Source of the DNA: Mycolicibacterium austroafricanum
GTDB lineage: Bacteria > Actinomycetota > Actinomycetes > Mycobacteriales > Mycobacteriaceae
Length of the DNA stretch: 64,000 nucleotides
NCBI RefSeq assembly: GCF_902705885.1
Contig: NZ_CACSIP010000031.1
Span: forward strand, 1 to 64,000
Reading direction: 5' to 3'
The position numbers were made by a program, and so were the translations under genes. Shown here in pieces: positions 1-9,334 of this stretch (position 1 is its first letter; every line of letters starts with the position of its first letter). Below the pieces are notes generated by a model that was not told the DNA's origin, searched no databases, and saw only the letters and a list, made by a program, of their open reading frames with translations.

Positions 1-83
1 GGCGGTTGGGCGGCCGCGGGCGGGGCGGCGAGCACCCACGCGGGGCCTGCCAGAGCAGCCATCGCTGCGACGAGGAAACGCAC
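1..83 (-). CDS. Exported protein, N-terminal fragment (runs off window start)
   Basis: Reading the minus strand from a GTG at 83 gives 27 codons beginning MRFLVAAMAALAGPAWVLAA and continuing into a Pro/Ala-rich stretch ending ...AAAQP. This is a typical Sec signal peptide with a short basic start, a hydrophobic core and an A-x-A cleavage site. The rest of the gene lies outside the window, so its function cannot be told. Two nearby ATG codons (91 and 99) are in other frames. The gene diverges from the secreted-protein gene at 161, and both would share the 84-160 promoter region. Confidence 0.55.
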   Translation of the reverse strand, partial: MRFLVAAMAALAGPAWVLAAPPAAAQP

Positions 84-103
84 CCCGCCATTTTTCCATG
101 TGT

Positions 104-118
104 CGGAACGAAATTCTC
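104..118. promoter_or_regulatory. Weak copy of the GAGAAY-N3-RTTCTC operator
   Basis: CGGAAC-gaa-ATTCTC lies between the divergent starts at 83 and 161. The right half-site is perfect and the left matches 4 of 6 positions. It is listed because stronger copies occur at 15509, 21713, 21837 and 35762. Alone it could be chance. Confidence 0.3.
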
Positions 119-160
119 ACTTTTGGAGAGCATTGCTCCCGTGCCGATTAGGCTGAAGCC

Positions 161-679
161 ATGCGCGCAGTACGTGTGATGAGTGGCCTCGCCGCGACGA
201 CGGTCGCCGTCCTCGGAAGTCTAGGCGGTGCACCGTCTGCCAAGGCCACGGATTTCGGAGCCAACATCTCAGGCACATGGGAGGTGTTCTCCGACGGCGA
301 ATGGGCGCGGACCAACGGCGTTCTGATCGACCAGCTGCCGGTGCGTGAAACCTGGACCGTCAACGTGTCGTGCGTGAGCCCGATCGAGTGCACCGGAGAG
401 GCGACCAGCAGCCTGGGATGGACCGGCACCGTCAGGCTGGCCGACTATTGGTTCATCGAGCACGATGTTCCCAACTGGATGCCCTGCCCCAACGGAACTT
501 TCGCCACCGGGCATCAGAAGTTCATCTTGTGGGGCGTGAACCGCGCCACCGAGGAACGGCTGCTCAATGACTACACGTACATGGCAGGCCGCAACGTCAC
601 CAAGAGCGCCAGCGGTGCATGTGGTGTCAACACGCCGAAAGTCATCGAACTGCCGGTGTCGGCGCAGAAGGTCAGCTGA
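161..679 (+). CDS. Small secreted protein, unknown function
   Basis: 172 aa. Residues 1-30 form a signal peptide (basic MRAVRVMSG, hydrophobic AATTVAVLGSLGG, then APSAKA), so the mature protein of about 142 aa is exported. Four cysteines (CVSPIEC, MPCPNG, GACGVN) could form disulfides. No enzymatic motif is visible. Small secreted proteins of this build are common beside mycobacterial mce loci, and the protein at 18894 has a similar plan (signal peptide, about 120 aa, Trp- and Cys-containing), though no clear homology can be read by eye. ATG 161 gives the full signal peptide; ATG 179 would shorten its basic part. Confidence 0.8.
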   Translation: MRAVRVMSGLAATTVAVLGSLGGAPSAKATDFGANISGTWEVFSDGEWARTNGVLIDQLPVRETWTVNVSCVSPIECTGEATSSLGWTGTVRLADYWFIEHDVPNWMPCPNGTFATGHQKFILWGVNRATEERLLNDYTYMAGRNVTKSASGACGVNTPKVIELPVSAQKVS

Positions 680-741
680 CTCTGAAGTGTTGACCGGCAA
701 CGGAACACGTCGCCGATCCCGCTTCACTCCTTTCTGTTCAC

Positions 742-2322
742 TCAGGTGGGCAGCAGGTCTTTCCACGTCTTCGGTGCCGCCCCGATGGCCACCTGCTGCA
801 ACGCACCGTCCGCCGTGAGGTACTGGCCGGTCTCCGGGTTGTAATGAGCGGTGGCCACCGATGGCCCCGCAGAAGCGTTGCCGTGGAACGCACTCGGCGC
901 AGCCGGCACCGCCTGGCCCGAAGCCGGCGGCTCCACCGGTGCCGGCGGCGGCGGCGGGGTCGGGGCCAGCTCTGGTGAACCCTGCGGGGTTCCGGACGGT
1001 GCCACGCCGGGTGGCAGCGGGGTCCCCTCCGTCGGCGCGAATATCCGCTCCTCGAAGTCGACGCGGTCATCGAGCGGGACGCCCTGCGAGATCAGGTTGG
1101 GGTCGAATGGATACGGGCCCAGGAGATGATCGCGCATCGCCAACGGCTGATAGCCCCTGGGGTCATTGCACAGTTCGACAGTGGGTGCCCGCTTGCCCGG
1201 ATGCTCGATGCACGGGTAGTTGCGGGCGCCGCGGACGTTGAGCGGAGAGTCCTGAGGCAACTTGCAGTACAACCCGTCCGGAGTGTCGATCGTGGTCTCG
1301 TCCTCCGGTGACCGCCATTGTGACGGCGGCAGGAATCCGGTGGTGCACGGGTTCGGATCGCTGACCGTGAGCGCGAAGTCGCCGGTGGGCAGCCCCGTCG
1401 GGTTGTTCTTGGGCAGGCCGAAGGACTGCTGCGCGGCAATGATGCCCGGGAAGACCACCAGGAGTTGCTCGATGGCCGGGTTGTAGGTGAGCAGCACCTG
1501 GCTCACTGTGGTGAGGTTGGCGAGCAGTATCGGCAGCGTGGGCTTCACCTGATCAAGCAGCGAGCTGACTTCCTGGGCGAAGCCGGGGCCCCGCTGCAGA
1601 ATCGCACGCACCTCTGGATCGTTCTGCACCAGTTGAGCGGTGACGCCGGACAGACTCCGTGCCCACGTCCGGATCTCATCGGTGGTCTCGGCCTGGGATT
1701 CCAGCAGCGGACCGATGTCATCGACCAACGCCCGGGTCTCGCCGGAGGCATCGTTGATCTTGTCGGTCACCTCGGAGGCGGAATCGAGCAGCGATCCGAA
1801 CTCCGGGCCGGCGCCGTTGAACGCGTTGAAAGTCTCGTCGAGCAGGTCGGGAATGCGGTCCTTGGGCAGGCTCTCCACCAGCGCGCTGAGCTGATCGAGC
1901 ATGGGGCCGACCCGTTGCGGAATCGTGGTGGACGACACCGGGATTCGTGATCCATCCTCCAGGAACGGCCCCGATTCGGTGCGCGGACGCAGATCGACAT
2001 ACTGCTCGCCGACCGCCGAGACGCTGAGCACATCGGCCTGTAGATCTGCCGGGATCTTCGGCGACGTATCGAGCGACAGCGTCGCTTCGGCGCCGTTCTC
2101 GGTCAGCGCGACGTCGGTGACCTTGCCGATCTGCACCCCGCGGTAGGTCACGTTGCTGAACCGGTAGAGACCGCCGGAGGCCGGCAGTTCAAGTTTCACT
2201 GTCAGCCGACCGACACCGAGCAGCGTGGGTACCTGCATGTAGGCGAAGATCATCACACCGACGCCGACGATCGACGCGATGGTGAAGAGGATCAACTGAG
2301 TCCGGACAAAGCGAGTCAGCAT
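742..2322 (-). CDS. mceF: Mce family protein MceF
   Basis: 526 aa, last of six consecutive mce genes. An N-terminal membrane anchor (residues 8-30, QLILFTIASIVGVGVMIFAY) is followed by the MlaD/Mce domain (about 40-120, with VTYRGVQIGKVTDV), a helical region rich in Ser/Leu/Asp, and a Pro/Ala-rich tail (about 440-500). The six Mce proteins of an operon assemble with the YrbE permeases and an MceG ATPase into a lipid importer. The ATG at 2322 shares one base with the mceE stop (TGATG), which fixes the start. The C-terminal proline-rich tail is usual for MceF/MceC-type subunits. Confidence 0.96.
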   Translation of the reverse strand: MLTRFVRTQLILFTIASIVGVGVMIFAYMQVPTLLGVGRLTVKLELPASGGLYRFSNVTYRGVQIGKVTDVALTENGAEATLSLDTSPKIPADLQADVLSVSAVGEQYVDLRPRTESGPFLEDGSRIPVSSTTIPQRVGPMLDQLSALVESLPKDRIPDLLDETFNAFNGAGPEFGSLLDSASEVTDKINDASGETRALVDDIGPLLESQAETTDEIRTWARSLSGVTAQLVQNDPEVRAILQRGPGFAQEVSSLLDQVKPTLPILLANLTTVSQVLLTYNPAIEQLLVVFPGIIAAQQSFGLPKNNPTGLPTGDFALTVSDPNPCTTGFLPPSQWRSPEDETTIDTPDGLYCKLPQDSPLNVRGARNYPCIEHPGKRAPTVELCNDPRGYQPLAMRDHLLGPYPFDPNLISQGVPLDDRVDFEERIFAPTEGTPLPPGVAPSGTPQGSPELAPTPPPPPAPVEPPASGQAVPAAPSAFHGNASAGPSVATAHYNPETGQYLTADGALQQVAIGAAPKTWKDLLPT

Positions 2323-3653
2323 CAGCCGCCCCCTCCCGGTGTCGGTGCCTCGGCGGCAGGTGGCGGGGCGGGCGCGGGGGGTGGCGCCCCGTAAGGCCCG
2401 GCGAAGATCTGCGAACCGGTGATCGGCTGAGACTGCGGTAGCCACGGCGCTGACGGCGGCGGCGGTGCCACCGGCAGCAGCGGTCCGGTCGCCGGTGGCA
2501 TCGGCTCGCCCGGGGCGGCCCCCGGCGCCGGCAGCGCCTCCTCAGGCGGCGGCGCCACGCCGATCTTCAACGGATCGTAGGAGTAGTTGAGGTAGTACGG
2601 GTCACCCGGCGCGGGGATCAGCTTCGCGTTCTCGTCGCCCCAGCGGGTTCCGAGCAGCAGGGTCTTCTTCAGCCGCGGATACGTGATGTCGAAGATCGCG
2701 TACAGGTTGATGTAGTCACCCCGGGTGATCTTCTCGGCGAATCCCGGCCCGTACGGAAATGCCGAAGCCCACAGCAACGCGAGGTTGAGGTCCGGCCCGA
2801 TGTCGGCCAGCGCCCCGAGGACGGGCCCGAGATTGTCCAGGGTCTGCACGAGGTCGTCGCCGGCGTCGTTGACCAGACCGGTGGCGGTGTCACTGAACTG
2901 GCCGAGCCGGTCCAGTGCGGTGGTGAATTGAGGTCGCTCCCGGATCAGTACGTCCAACGCGGGCGGAATATCCTTGAGCGCGCGATCGATCACGTCGGTC
3001 TGACCGGCGAAGGTGCCGGCGACGCGCTGGAGTTGCTGAATCGACGCGATGATGTTGCCCTGCTGCTGCTCCAGTACCCCGACGAAGTCGTCGAGTCGCA
3101 CGAGCAGGTCCCTGATCTCCGATTCGCGTCCGGAGATGCCCGCGTTGAAGTTGTGGATGATGTCACCGATCTGGCCGAGCCCTCCCCCGTTGATCACCGT
3201 CGACAGCGACGACAAGGTCTGCTCGGTGGTCGGGTAGGTCGACGACGCGTTCAGCGGCAGGGTCGCTCCGGGCTGCAGCCTTCCGCTCGGCTCTTCACCG
3301 ATCGGCGGGTTGAGCGACAGATGCATCGAGCCCAGCAGGCTGGTCTGACCGACCGTCGCCACGGCGTTGCCGGGCACGACGATGTCGGGCTTGACCGAGA
3401 CCGTCACGCTTGCATGCCAGTCGTCCACCGTCATCTCACCGACGCTGCCGACGACCACGTCGTCGATCAGTACCGGCGAGTTCGACTCCAGCGTCGCGAC
3501 ATTGGCGATCTCCACGTGATAGGTGACCGCGTCGGGCCCCCGGCCGACCGCTCCCGGCAGCGGCAGCGAGTTGACCCCCTGAAAGGCGCACCCGGTCATG
3601 GACAGGGCGACACTGCACCCCACGACCGTCCATCGCTTCACACCACGGATCAT
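2322..3653 (-). CDS. mceE: Mce family lipoprotein MceE (Lpr-type)
   Basis: 443 aa. The N-terminus is a lipoprotein signal, MIRGVKRWTVVGCSVALSMT followed by GC, with a lipobox ending at Cys22. In known mce operons the fifth gene is the lipoprotein, so position and lipobox agree. The MlaD domain spans about 40-125 (SPVLIDDVVVGSVGEM), followed by a long helical region and a Pro-rich C-terminus (about 370-443). The ATG at 3653 overlaps the mceD stop as ATGA. It is presumed anchored at the outer face of the membrane as part of the six-subunit import channel. Confidence 0.96.
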   Translation of the reverse strand: MIRGVKRWTVVGCSVALSMTGCAFQGVNSLPLPGAVGRGPDAVTYHVEIANVATLESNSPVLIDDVVVGSVGEMTVDDWHASVTVSVKPDIVVPGNAVATVGQTSLLGSMHLSLNPPIGEEPSGRLQPGATLPLNASSTYPTTEQTLSSLSTVINGGGLGQIGDIIHNFNAGISGRESEIRDLLVRLDDFVGVLEQQQGNIIASIQQLQRVAGTFAGQTDVIDRALKDIPPALDVLIRERPQFTTALDRLGQFSDTATGLVNDAGDDLVQTLDNLGPVLGALADIGPDLNLALLWASAFPYGPGFAEKITRGDYINLYAIFDITYPRLKKTLLLGTRWGDENAKLIPAPGDPYYLNYSYDPLKIGVAPPPEEALPAPGAAPGEPMPPATGPLLPVAPPPPSAPWLPQSQPITGSQIFAGPYGAPPPAPAPPPAAEAPTPGGGG

Positions 3654-5140
3654 GACGGCGGCATCCCCTCTGCTGGCAGCAGTGGCGCACCCGGCGGCAC
3701 CGGCGCCGGCGCCGGGGTCGGGGGCAACAGCAACCCGTCGGCCGTCTGCGGCTGCGCCGGCAGGTTTGACAGCACGTTCGGCGGCCCCGGGATGGGTGCA
3801 CCAGGGAACAACGCCGGCGACGGAATGGCGGGGGCGTCGTCGTCGGTGGTGTAGATCCCCGGCGGACCGGCAGGTGAATGCCAACCCGGGGGCGGCGGGA
3901 CATCCCCAGCGCCCGTGTATGCGGACACCGACGGCGGATTCTCGGGCGGATCGCCGGGGCCCGCACCGCCGGGTGCCAGCTTCGGGTCGGTGTAGATCAT
4001 CCGGTCCGGATTTACCGCAGGCCGCAGGTAGGGGTTGATCGGGAACGGCAGGTTGCCGAAGTTCACCAGCTTCAACGCCGGCCCGAGGTACTGAGAGCAC
4101 AATTTGGCGGTCTCGGGGGCGGTGGTGTTCGCGATGCCGCCGATCAGGCCGCAGACGAACCACACCGGGTTCGCGAAGTTCGACAGGGAGAACGCACCTG
4201 TCACCGATCCGCCGTTGGGGTAGTAGATGTTGTTGAAGTTGGCGATCGCATTCGGCGTGATGTGCAGGACGTTCTCGAGGTCAAGACGTTGGTCGGACAG
4301 GACCTGGAGAACGTTGCCCAGTCGCTCGACCTGCTCGGAGGTCTGATTCCTGCTGCCGGCCACGAAGCGCTGGACCTCACCCATCGCGACCGACAGTTCC
4401 GACAGCGCCGCGTCGAGGTCAGACCGGCTGTCGTTGACCACACTGGTCAGGCTGGCGAGGCGGTTCTGGAACAGCACGATCTGGTCTTTGCTATCGCGGA
4501 GCGCACTGACGAAGGTCTGCAGGTTCTTGATGATGTCGACGATGTTGCCGCTTCCCTCGGCGAAGATCCTCGCCGCGCCGGACAGCTGGCTCAGCGTCTG
4601 CCGCAGCTTGTCGCCGTTGCCATCCAGGGCGTTGGCGGCGCTGTCGACGAACCGCGAGATTGACGTATCGGAGATGCCGTTCTGCGGTCCCAGTTCGGCT
4701 GCCAGCCGGGTTAATTGGGTCTTGACCTCGTCCCACTCGACGGGCACCGCGGTCCGGTCGCTCGGGATGACGCCGCCGTCGCCCATCGTGGGCCCGTCCC
4801 CGTCCCGGTAGGAGGGGGTGAGCTGGACGTAGCGGGCCGCCACCAGGTTCTGCGCGACGATCACCGCTTTGGCATCCGCCGGAATGGGCACGCCGCGATC
4901 GACCTTGAGGGTCATCTTCGCCTGGGTACCCTCGGGATCGATGCTGTCGATGGTGCCGACCGCGACGCCGGCCACCCGCACGTCATCACCGGGGTAGATC
5001 GCGGTGGCCGTGGGAAAGTACGCCGTGATCGTCTTCGGTCCGAAGAACACCTGCCGGACGAGGAAAACCGCGCCGGCGACGAGGGTGATGGCCAGCAGGA
5101 TCGTCGTGCCGGCCACCAGTCGCTTACGGGTTGCCGTCAT
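3650..5140 (-). CDS. mceD: Mce family protein MceD
   Basis: 496 aa. One transmembrane anchor (about 8-28, VAGTTILLAITLVAGAVFLV) precedes the MlaD domain with the family pattern YPGDDVRVAGVAVGTIDSI. A coiled or helical stretch and a Pro/Gly-rich tail from about residue 400 follow. The start ATG at 5140 lies 17 nt inside the end of mceC, so translation is probably coupled. It has the family's usual size and is part of the lipid-import complex with its five neighbours. Confidence 0.96.
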   Translation of the reverse strand: MTATRKRLVAGTTILLAITLVAGAVFLVRQVFFGPKTITAYFPTATAIYPGDDVRVAGVAVGTIDSIDPEGTQAKMTLKVDRGVPIPADAKAVIVAQNLVAARYVQLTPSYRDGDGPTMGDGGVIPSDRTAVPVEWDEVKTQLTRLAAELGPQNGISDTSISRFVDSAANALDGNGDKLRQTLSQLSGAARIFAEGSGNIVDIIKNLQTFVSALRDSKDQIVLFQNRLASLTSVVNDSRSDLDAALSELSVAMGEVQRFVAGSRNQTSEQVERLGNVLQVLSDQRLDLENVLHITPNAIANFNNIYYPNGGSVTGAFSLSNFANPVWFVCGLIGGIANTTAPETAKLCSQYLGPALKLVNFGNLPFPINPYLRPAVNPDRMIYTDPKLAPGGAGPGDPPENPPSVSAYTGAGDVPPPPGWHSPAGPPGIYTTDDDAPAIPSPALFPGAPIPGPPNVLSNLPAQPQTADGLLLPPTPAPAPVPPGAPLLPAEGMPPS

Positions 5141-6227
5141 TGGGGAGGTCTCCTGGCTGCGGGATGCTGTTGACGGGGAAGGGGAGCTCCGCCCGCGGGC
5201 CGGCGTTGTCCGGCGGCTGGCCGGCGTCGACGCCGCGCCGGAACCCGAAGGCGTATTCCAGGAACGGCTGCAGCAACTGTGCCGGTTGGATGTTGGGCAC
5301 CAGGGCGTTGTAATAGGCGCCGTTGGAGACGATCTCGCCTTGGGTGAGGTAGTACTTGGCGGCACCGGGCAGGATCTTGGCGAGGTTGTCCCGGTTGCGC
5401 TCCAGCATCGCGACCACGTTGTTCAGTCGTTCCAGCGCCGGCGCCAGCTGTTGCTCGTTGTCGGCGACCACTCCGGTCAGTTCCCGCGATACCAACGCGA
5501 TGTTCGACAGCAGACTCGTGATCGCGTAGCGGCGGTCGTTGAGCACCGCGAGGAGGTCGTTGGCATTGAGGATCAGCGTGTTGACCTGCCTGCTGCGCTC
5601 GGAGAAGATCCCGGTGACGTCGCCGGCGGTTCGCAGCAGTTCGGCCAGGCTCTCGTTGCGGTTGTTGAGCGACCGCGACAGCCGCGACAACCCGTCGAAG
5701 GTCGGCCCCAGCTGCGGTGAGATCTGGTCGAGCGTCTGCGCGAGGGTGTCCAGCGACTGGTTCAGCGAATCGGTGTCGGTGTCGGCGGTGTTGGCGGTGA
5801 GGTCCCCGACCGCATCTGTCAGCGAATACGGCGACGACGTCCGCGACGTCGGGATGACCTTCTGTCGATCGAGCTTTCCGCTGCCGTCGGAATCGAGTGC
5901 CAACACCCGCTCACCGAGCAGGGTTCCGGTGCGGATGTGGGCAGTGGTATCCGAGCCGAGTGCGTACTTGCCGTCGATGGTGAACCCGACGAGGGCGTCA
6001 CCGTTGTCGAGTTCGACCGAATTCACCGAGCCGACCTTGATCCCCGAGACCGTCACGTCGTTGCCGACCGTCAGACCGCCGGCTTCGGCGAACAGCGCCT
6101 GATAGCGCACCGCGGTGGCCCACGACAGCAGGCGTTCGGGCTGCAATCCGACGGCGATGACCAGGATGATCACCACCACGCCGATGAAACCGGCCCTGGC
6201 GAGCTGAGATCCGCGATATTTCAGCAT
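5124..6227 (-). CDS. mceC: Mce family protein MceC
   Basis: 367 aa. It has an N-terminal anchor (GFIGVVVIILVIAVGL, about 12-28) and an MlaD domain with LTVGNDVTVSGIKVGSVNSV. A helical region follows that carries many Leu/Asn/Asp residues. Start ATG 6227 overlaps the mceB stop (TAATG), which decides against the upstream in-frame Met at 6266. It is the third subunit of the predicted Mce lipid channel. Confidence 0.95.
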   Translation of the reverse strand: MLKYRGSQLARAGFIGVVVIILVIAVGLQPERLLSWATAVRYQALFAEAGGLTVGNDVTVSGIKVGSVNSVELDNGDALVGFTIDGKYALGSDTTAHIRTGTLLGERVLALDSDGSGKLDRQKVIPTSRTSSPYSLTDAVGDLTANTADTDTDSLNQSLDTLAQTLDQISPQLGPTFDGLSRLSRSLNNRNESLAELLRTAGDVTGIFSERSRQVNTLILNANDLLAVLNDRRYAITSLLSNIALVSRELTGVVADNEQQLAPALERLNNVVAMLERNRDNLAKILPGAAKYYLTQGEIVSNGAYYNALVPNIQPAQLLQPFLEYAFGFRRGVDAGQPPDNAGPRAELPFPVNSIPQPGDLPNDGNP

Positions 6228-7252
6228 TACTCGTCCACGCACCTTCCGGTCTCTTGTTGGATCCACGGGAACACCACGGTGCGGCCCTCGAGATCACTTG
6301 CGCGGAAGGCGATGCCGCAGATGTAGTACGGGAACCAGGCGCCGTAGGAGCCGACCCGGGCGAGCTCGCGGTAGATCTCGGGCAACCGCTGGATCGTCGC
6401 GTCGAGACGCTCGAGGTCGTTGTCCACAAAGGGCGCGAGCCGAGCCAGTTCGTCCACGGTACCGGCCAACGGGGCCCGGCCGCGGCTGAGCAGGTCTGCG
6501 ATCGATGCGGTGCCGTTGTCGAGTGCCTCGATGGCGGTGCCGATCGGGTCGCGATCGGTCGACAACCCGCTCACCAACTGCTCGAGTTGATCGATGGCGC
6601 CGGAGAATTCGTCACCCTGCTCGGAAAGCGTGGCCAGTACTGTCTGCAGGTCGCCGATCAACTGTTCGATCACCGCGTTGTTGTCGGCCAGCGAGTTGGT
6701 GAACGACGACGTCTTGGAGAACAGCGATTCGATGGTTCCGCCCTGCCCCTGCAGGATCTGCACCAGCGACGTGGTGAGGCCGTTGACATCCTCGGGGTTC
6801 AACCCCTGGATGACCGGTTTGAGGCCCCCCAGCAGCACATCGAGGTCGAGCGCCGGCGCGGTCCGGGACACGGGTATCTGGGAACCGGCCGGGAGGATCT
6901 GCGTCGAGTCCGGGGTGTCGACGAGCTCGAGGAATCGGTCGCCGACCAGGTTGAGGTAGCGGATCGCCACCTGCGTGCCGGTGGTCAGCGCGGTACTGCG
7001 GTCGGTGTCGAACGTGACCAGGACGTTCCTGTCCGCCTGCAGCTCCACACCCTTCACCGTGCCGACCCGGATTCCGGCGATCCGCACCGTATCCCCCGAC
7101 TGCAACCGGGACGCATCGGTGAACACCGCCGAATACTGGTTGGTCGCACCGGTTCTGCTGTCGCTGAAGACGAGGAGCAGGAATGCCGTCAGCACCGCCA
7201 TGACCAGGCCGAACGCCGTGAACTTGAGCAGCGTGCTGGTTGATCGCGTCAT
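6227..7252 (-). CDS. mceB: Mce family protein MceB
   Basis: 341 aa. The transmembrane anchor is at about 8-29 (LLKFTAFGLVMAVLTAFLLL). The MlaD domain follows, with LQSGDTVRIAGIRVGTVKGV. Two Cys residues lie near the C-terminus (YYICGIAF, RCVDE), as is common in MceB. The ATG overlaps the mceA stop (ATGA at 7249-7252). Confidence 0.95.
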   Translation of the reverse strand: MTRSTSTLLKFTAFGLVMAVLTAFLLLVFSDSRTGATNQYSAVFTDASRLQSGDTVRIAGIRVGTVKGVELQADRNVLVTFDTDRSTALTTGTQVAIRYLNLVGDRFLELVDTPDSTQILPAGSQIPVSRTAPALDLDVLLGGLKPVIQGLNPEDVNGLTTSLVQILQGQGGTIESLFSKTSSFTNSLADNNAVIEQLIGDLQTVLATLSEQGDEFSGAIDQLEQLVSGLSTDRDPIGTAIEALDNGTASIADLLSRGRAPLAGTVDELARLAPFVDNDLERLDATIQRLPEIYRELARVGSYGAWFPYYICGIAFRASDLEGRTVVFPWIQQETGRCVDE

Positions 7253-8457
7253 CCCGGCATTCCGATCTGCGCGGTGTTGCGGGGTGGTCCGTCCAGGGGG
7301 CCGAACAACCAGTTCTTGAGGCCCTCGGAGTTCAGCAGTATCCCGGCGTTGCCGTACTGGGCGGGGTTGGCTCCGACGTCACCGACGATCAGCGGCGGCA
7401 CGAACTCGGACGGCAGCTCGGGCAAGCCGAGTTCGGTGCAGTAGTCGCGGCCACCGCTCTTGGCGGCCACCTTTGGCAGGTCACCGGGATAGCGGTACCG
7501 CTCGACGCCCAAGGTCAGCCCGGACGACACGAAAACCCCCGAGAACTGCGGCGGGGACTTCGCGAACGGGACGAGACCGCCGATACCGCACCACAGCGAC
7601 TTGCGGTACTGGCGGAGTAGATCGGTGGTCGGCACCAGCAAGCGGGTGACGTCGGTCAGGCCCTGACGGTTGGCGCCGACCACCTCGTTGCCGAGCTCGG
7701 CCAGACCGGTTGCGCTGACCAGGAACTCGTCCAGGTTCTGCTGCTCCTCGACTATGGAGTTACTGAAGTCGGAGGTGTTCTCGATGATCGACACGAGATC
7801 CTGGCCGGCGTCACCGTAGGCGGCGAGCGCGGGAACGGACAATTCGATGTCGCGGGCGAGATTGGGCAGGCTGGGTTCGAGTTCGGCCAGTAGCGCGTTG
7901 AAGTCGGACAGCGTGTTGCCGAATTGTTCGCCGCGGCCGTTGAACGCCTGGGCGATGGCGCCGAGGGTCTCGTTGAGCTTGACCGGGTCGATCTTGTCGA
8001 AGACCTGAACCAGTTGCTGGAACACCGTGTTGATCTCGACGGTGACCGTGTCGCCGCGCAACACCTGATCTCTTCCCAGGGTTTGCGCAGCCGGGTCCGG
8101 CGGGGCCTCGAGCTGGACGAACTTGGCGCCGAACACGGTGGACGACGCGATGTCGACATCGACGTTCGACGGGATGAGGTGCAGTTGAGAGGGGTCCATG
8201 TCCAGCCGCAGGGCCGCGGTGCCGTCGGGCCGGTAGTCGATCGACTTGACCGAGCCGACCTGGACGCCCCGCATCTTGACCTTGGCGTCGGGATTCATCA
8301 CCAGCCCGGCGCGATCCGAGATCACGGTGACGGGAACGGTTTCGGTGAAGCTGCCGCGGAACAGCCCGATCGACAACCCGAAGATCGCCAGCAACGCGAC
8401 GATGAGGCCCATCCCAGCCAGCGGACGGACGAGCTTGGACCTTCGGTTTGCGCTCAA
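7249..8457 (-). CDS. mceA: Mce family protein MceA
   Basis: 402 aa. The membrane anchor is at about 12-33 (PLAGMGLIVALLAIFGLSIG) and the MlaD domain contains KVKMRGVQVGSVKSI. The C-terminal half has the MceA-typical LWCGIGG and a Cys pair (C at RDYC). The start codon is TTG at 8457, supported by a Shine-Dalgarno sequence GGAG six bases upstream that overlaps the yrbEB stop (TAGGAGACGAGTTG). The class of this operon (mce1-mce8) cannot be assigned by eye. The neighbours differ from the mce4 cholesterol locus of M. tuberculosis. Confidence 0.95.
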   Translation of the reverse strand: MSANRRSKLVRPLAGMGLIVALLAIFGLSIGLFRGSFTETVPVTVISDRAGLVMNPDAKVKMRGVQVGSVKSIDYRPDGTAALRLDMDPSQLHLIPSNVDVDIASSTVFGAKFVQLEAPPDPAAQTLGRDQVLRGDTVTVEINTVFQQLVQVFDKIDPVKLNETLGAIAQAFNGRGEQFGNTLSDFNALLAELEPSLPNLARDIELSVPALAAYGDAGQDLVSIIENTSDFSNSIVEEQQNLDEFLVSATGLAELGNEVVGANRQGLTDVTRLLVPTTDLLRQYRKSLWCGIGGLVPFAKSPPQFSGVFVSSGLTLGVERYRYPGDLPKVAAKSGGRDYCTELGLPELPSEFVPPLIVGDVGANPAQYGNAGILLNSEGLKNWLFGPLDGPPRNTAQIGMPG

Positions 8458-8465
8458 CTCGTCTC

Positions 8466-9323
8466 CTAGCCCGACAGGTTGAAGTTGCCGTTGGAACCGT
8501 AGATCGCCAGGGACACCAACAGCGTCACCGACACCACCACGACCAGGGACGTACGCACCGCGTTACCCACCGCCGCACCCACCCCGGACGGCCCGCCGGT
8601 GGCGAAGAACCCGAAGTAGGTGTGCACCAACAAAATCGCTATCGCCATCAACACCGCCTGCAAGAACGACCACAACAGATCGATCGGGTTCAGGAACGTG
8701 TCGAAGTAGTGGTCGTAGAGTCCACCGGACTGGCCGAACAACACCACCGTGGTGAACTGAGAAGCCACGAAAGACAAGATCACGGCGATCGAGTACAACG
8801 GCGTGATCGCGATCATCCCCGCCACGATCCGGGTGGACACCAGGTACTCCACCGACCGGATTCCCATCGAGTCGAGTGCGTCGATCTCCTCGTTGATCCG
8901 CATGGCCCCCAACTGCGCGGTCACCCCTGCCCCGAAGGTCGCCGCCAGCCCGATCCCGGCGACCACCGGCGCGGCGATACGCACATTGATGAAGGCCGCC
9001 AGGAACCCGGTCAACGCCTCGATACCGATGTTGCCCAACGACGAATAGCCCTGGATCGCCAGCGTGCCGCCGGCGGCCAGGGTCAGGAACCCGACGATCA
9101 CCACGGTGCCGCCGATCATCGCCAAGGTGCCTGCACCCATCGAGATCTCGGCGATCAACCGGATGATCTCCTTGCGGAAATGCACCGCCGCATGCGGCAC
9201 ACCGGCCAGCGCGCGGCCGTAGAACAGCACGTGGTCACCGATGCGGGACAGCCATGCCACCGGCCGACCGGCTTGGTTGACCAACCGCGGGAACCGCGAC
9301 CGCACCACCGTGGAAGTACCCAT
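8466..9323 (-). CDS. yrbEB: YrbE-type ABC permease B (MlaE family)
   Basis: 285 aa MlaE-family permease with about five or six membrane segments. It carries the conserved cytoplasmic EINEEIDALDSMGI-type loop (here RINEEIDALDSMG), the coupling motif that contacts the ATPase in MlaE proteins. Start ATG 9323 lies 11 bases after the yrbEA stop. YrbE proteins form the membrane core of the Mce importer. No ATPase (mceG/mkl) is encoded here, which is normal because mycobacterial MceG is encoded elsewhere. Confidence 0.95.
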   Translation of the reverse strand: MGTSTVVRSRFPRLVNQAGRPVAWLSRIGDHVLFYGRALAGVPHAAVHFRKEIIRLIAEISMGAGTLAMIGGTVVIVGFLTLAAGGTLAIQGYSSLGNIGIEALTGFLAAFINVRIAAPVVAGIGLAATFGAGVTAQLGAMRINEEIDALDSMGIRSVEYLVSTRIVAGMIAITPLYSIAVILSFVASQFTTVVLFGQSGGLYDHYFDTFLNPIDLLWSFLQAVLMAIAILLVHTYFGFFATGGPSGVGAAVGNAVRTSLVVVVSVTLLVSLAIYGSNGNFNLSG

Positions 9324-9334
9324 GACCGCGGCCC

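Noticed and set aside
2322..4163. Long N-terminal extensions of mceE and of several other genes
   Set aside because: The extra residues are out-of-frame translations of neighbouring genes. Stop/start overlaps and lipoprotein or family start motifs fix the shorter forms.
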